Assembly: GCF_014645735.1 (NCBI RefSeq)
Contig: NZ_BMMH01000018.1
Location: 1 to 64,000, forward strand
Direction of reading: 5' to 3'
Source of the DNA: Nocardia jinanensis
GTDB lineage: Bacteria; Actinomycetota; Actinomycetes; Mycobacteriales; Mycobacteriaceae
DNA: 64,000 nucleotides
Both the position numbers and the translations under genes were made by a program. Every line of letters starts with the position of its first letter. The stretch's first letter is position 1. This document shows, piece by piece, positions 61,734-64,000 of this stretch. A model generated the notes under the pieces. The model ran no database searches. It saw only the letters and a list, made by a program, of their open reading frames with translations, and was not told the DNA's origin.

Positions 61734-62492
61734 GTGACTGATCCGAGTGCCGGAATTCGCTGGGAGCTGACCGATCTGGAGTTCGTGCTGCTGGGCGGGG
61801 ACAATCGGATCGGCGGGCTGCCCGCACCGTTCACCTTCACCAGCCGGACCCGTTATGCCGACGACTACGAGGCGGAGAAGGCCGCGGTTCGCGCCGAGCT
61901 GGCGCTGCGGGCCGGGCCGGAGCTCGACGCGTTCACCGCCACGCTGTCCCGCCCCGATCTCATGGTCGTCGCGCACGCGTGGGACACCCGGGCCCCGGCC
62001 GACCCGGGCCGCCGGACCCGTGTGCACGCCGTGCGGCGGGGTGCGCGCGGCTATGTGATCACGCAGCGGCCGGGGGAGACCCTGGCCCACGCGGGTGGTT
62101 TCGATATCGCCGACTGCGAGCCGGCCGAACTCGGGCGGACCGTGATCGGGCTGCTGCCCGACGCGGTCGCGGGACGCGACGCCGCGGCGGTGCGCGACGA
62201 GCTGGCGGACGCGGGCAACGAGCCCTACGCGGGTGATCACGTCGCGGTGGCCGTGGCGCCCGCCGCCGCGCTGACCGACTGCGGTTTCGTGAAGGTGATC
62301 CAGGGCCATCTCGGGTTCCGGGTTCGCGGAATCGTCGAGGTGGGGCTGGCCTGGCGCGATGTTCCCGGCGACGGCCGGTACGCGGTCACGGTGGGAGAAC
62401 CGGTGGACACCGCGGTCGGGATGGACAGCGCGGCCCAGGCCGATTGGGTGGACGCGCAGATGACGCACATCATGACCAGGTTGTCGGCCTAG
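61734..62492 (+). CDS. EspG-like ESX secretion chaperone 2
   Basis: The 252-residue paralogue of the preceding gene shares RWELTDLEF, PFTFTSRTRYADDYEAE, RGYVITQRPGETLAHAGG and the GIVEVGLAWRDVPGDGRY block near the end, but is clearly diverged. It starts at GTG 61734, 6 bp after the first espG-like stop. A second chaperone suggests different clients, possibly the WXG100-like or effector N-terminal domains of the island. Confidence 0.8.
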   Translation: MTDPSAGIRWELTDLEFVLLGGDNRIGGLPAPFTFTSRTRYADDYEAEKAAVRAELALRAGPELDAFTATLSRPDLMVVAHAWDTRAPADPGRRTRVHAVRRGARGYVITQRPGETLAHAGGFDIADCEPAELGRTVIGLLPDAVAGRDAAAVRDELADAGNEPYAGDHVAVAVAPAAALTDCGFVKVIQGHLGFRVRGIVEVGLAWRDVPGDGRYAVTVGEPVDTAVGMDSAAQADWVDAQMTHIMTRLSA

Positions 62493-62594
62493 CGCGCCGG
62501 AAGGGCGCAACCGGGCAAAACCACCTCGCCGACGACCGCGACCCGCGCGGTATCGTCACCGATATTCATAACCGTTTCGACCAGAGGATGTGCT

Positions 62595-63371
62595 GTGACC
62601 GACTTCGAGACGATTCTGCTGGAGCGTAAGGACAGGGTCGGCCTCATCACGCTGAACCGGCCCAAGGCGCTCAACGCGCTCAATGCGCAGGTCCTCGATG
62701 ATGTGATCGGCGCTCTCGACGCGCTCGAACGCGACGATGAGATCGGCGCGGTGGTGATCACCGGTTCGGACCGGGCCTTCGCTGCCGGGGCGGATATCAA
62801 GGAGATGCAGCCGAAGTCCTACATGGACATGTTCATGGACGATTATTTCGCCCGCTGGGAGCGGCTGGCCCAGTTCCGCAAGCCCACCATCGCCGCGGTC
62901 GCCGGATACGCACTGGGTGGCGGCTGTGAACTGGCCATGATCTGCGACATCCTGATCGCCGCGGATACCGCCAAGTTCGGTCAGCCGGAGATCAAGCTGG
63001 GTGTTATCCCCGGTATCGGCGGCTCGCAGCGGCTGACCCGGGCGGTCGGTAAGGCCAAGGCTATGGATCTGGTGCTCACCGGCCGCAATATGGATGCCGA
63101 GGAGGCCGAGCGCGCCGGTCTGGTCGCCCGGATCGTGCCCGCCGCCGAACTGCTGGACACCGCGCTCGAGGTCGGTGCCACCATCGCGTCGATGTCGCTG
63201 CCGGTGGCCATGATCGCCAAGGAAGCGGTGAACCGGTCCTTCGAGACCACCCTGGGCGAGGGGCTGCGCTTCGAGCGCCGGGTGTTCCACTCGTTGTTCG
63301 CGACCGCGGACCAGTCCGAGGGCATGGCGGCCTTCGTGGACAAGCGGCCCGCGGAGTTCACCAACCGCTGA
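62595..63371 (+). CDS. Enoyl-CoA hydratase
   Basis: The 258-residue crotonase protein is of standard length. Oxyanion-hole segments are FAAGADIKEM and AGYALGGGCELAMICDILIA. The catalytic Glu pair lies in FGQPEIKLGVIPGIGGSQRL, followed by the C-terminal VNRSFETTLGEGLRFE. It hydrates trans-2-enoyl-CoA in beta-oxidation or amino-acid degradation and closely matches mycobacterial EchA8-type enzymes. It starts at GTG 62595. About 100 bp separates it from the ESX island, and it is probably unrelated to it. Confidence 0.92.
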   Translation: MTDFETILLERKDRVGLITLNRPKALNALNAQVLDDVIGALDALERDDEIGAVVITGSDRAFAAGADIKEMQPKSYMDMFMDDYFARWERLAQFRKPTIAAVAGYALGGGCELAMICDILIAADTAKFGQPEIKLGVIPGIGGSQRLTRAVGKAKAMDLVLTGRNMDAEEAERAGLVARIVPAAELLDTALEVGATIASMSLPVAMIAKEAVNRSFETTLGEGLRFERRVFHSLFATADQSEGMAAFVDKRPAEFTNR

Positions 63372-63383
63372 TTTCCTCCGCCC

Positions 63384-63417
63384 ACTGCCCGGGCCGGGAT
63401 CAAGGCTCGGGCGGGGC
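63384..63417. terminator. Imperfect hairpin between convergent genes
   Basis: GCCCGGGCC and the downstream GGCTCGGGC can pair with mismatches across the end of the enoyl-CoA hydratase gene and the end of the leftward Hsp70-like gene. Confidence 0.3.
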
Positions 63418-64000
63418 GTTCAGGATATCGGTGGGTACGTAGTTGTTCCGGACGGGCTGCGCGGATCCGTTCTGTGCCGTGAGCAGCCCGGCCACTGTCG
63501 CGCCGAGCCCGATCGTCACGGCCGCGGCCGCGTACACCTTGCGCCGCCCGACCGTCGGCGGGGCCAGTGGCACCACTTGGCCGCCCGCACGGATATGTGC
63601 GGTGCGGATACCGGCGGCGGGACGTTCGGCCGCGAACAGCAGCGCACCGCGTGCCGAGACGTACTCCGGTTCGGAATCACATACCAGCGGCAGGCCGAGC
63701 AGGTCGGTCAAGCGGGTGCGCAGGGCCGGATTGCGGGCGCAGCCGCCCAGCAGGGCCACCGCGGCCGGTGCCGCCTCCGTCTGCTCCGCGACCCGGTGCA
63801 CCAGAGTGGCGGCCGAATGTACCGCGTCCGCGCAGAGCTCGGCCAGATCGCTGCGGGTGATGACCGCGCGTTCGGCGGTATCGGGATCGGCCGCCGTCAC
63901 CACGCGGGCACTGCTGAGTGCTTCCCGGTACCGCCGGGCCGCCGCCTCGTCGGTGAAGACGCCGGCTCCGTCGAGCCAGTCGCACAGTAGTTCGTTGTAG
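63400..64000 (-). CDS. Hsp70-family protein with C-terminal membrane segment (partial)
   Basis: The frame is open at the right edge; the visible 199 codons begin YNELLCDWLDGAGVFTDEAA. VALLGGCARNPALRTRLTDL is the G-G-x-x-x-x-P segment of the Hsp70/actin-fold ATPase, and EPEYVSARGALLFA is the adenosine-loop region. After this the protein continues with RRKVYAAAAVTIGLGATVAGLL, a single membrane-spanning stretch, and a short tail. This is a DnaK-like but membrane-linked protein of the kind found in Nocardia and mycobacteria. The GTG at 63903 is an internal codon, not the start. Function is unknown; the ATPase N-terminus is outside the window. Confidence 0.7.
   Translation of the reverse strand, partial: YNELLCDWLDGAGVFTDEAAARRYREALSSARVVTAADPDTAERAVITRSDLAELCADAVHSAATLVHRVAEQTEAAPAAVALLGGCARNPALRTRLTDLLGLPLVCDSEPEYVSARGALLFAAERPAAGIRTAHIRAGGQVVPLAPPTVGRRKVYAAAAVTIGLGATVAGLLTAQNGSAQPVRNNYVPTDILNAPPEP

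Overview
This is a GC-rich actinobacterial chromosome segment, most likely Nocardia or a close relative in the Mycobacteriales. Supporting this are an F420/deazaflavin-type nitroreductase, a bkdABC complex beside an AsnC-type regulator, a HelZ-like SNF2 helicase with a SWIM-domain partner, an mmsA-mmsB valine catabolic operon, and type VII (ESX) secretion accessory proteins (EspG-like, WXG100-like and CpnT-N-terminal-like). No rRNA, tRNA or CRISPR array was seen.

Layout, 1-31 kb: this is mostly ordinary metabolism and regulation. In order it holds the 3' end of pntB, a deazaflavin-dependent nitroreductase-like gene, a DUF5925/AAA ATPase, two IPT/TIG-repeat proteins (8 and 3 domains), a chimeric IstA-IstB remnant of an IS21-type element, an AraC regulator and a hotdog thioesterase. 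Then come an unknown gene, a TetR regulator, an SDR oxidoreductase and an AsnC regulator divergent from bkdA-bkdB-bkdC. Next are a two-domain rhodanese, a secreted HNH nuclease-like protein, a small unknown gene, the HelZ-like helicase plus SWIM protein, a NUDIX hydrolase, a truncated cupin-like remnant, a glycosyltransferase-like gene, an amidohydrolase and a DUF2157-type membrane protein. The section closes with a four-gene valine/isobutyrate degradation operon (mmsA, acyl-CoA dehydrogenase, HIBYL-CoA hydrolase, mmsB).

Layout, 31-62.5 kb: this is a type VII secretion effector island. It opens with a single 7186-codon ORF (31204-52764). Its N-terminus is a CpnT-like/WXG100-like domain with a membrane segment. 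A proline- and glycine-rich stretch follows, then a tandem array of about 21 homologous papain-fold (Tox-PL-like) domains. Nine copies keep a Cys-His-Asp/Glu catalytic set and twelve have lost it. The ORF reads straight through a complete out-of-frame immunity-like gene (37388-37912) and through the 3' scar of a second copy (about 39715-39802). A full homologue of that gene follows the ORF at 52797. The giant ORF therefore looks like a product of repeated toxin-immunity module duplication and fusion. Downstream are a second effector with the same N-terminus (GGDRGGF repeats, proline-rich region, C-terminal hexapeptide beta-helix), an EspC/WXG100-like protein, a YbaB/EbfC-like protein, a PPE-like repeat protein and two EspG-like chaperones. 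No ESX core ATPase or channel gene lies in the window.

Three transcription units in this island share one exactly spaced upstream element: AATT, 7 nt, GCGCCACT, 20 nt, then a -10-like TNNAAT. This suggests common control. Both long effectors are preceded by a 12-13 codon leader ORF whose stop overlaps the effector start as ATGA. After the island the window ends with an enoyl-CoA hydratase and a partial Hsp70-like membrane protein.
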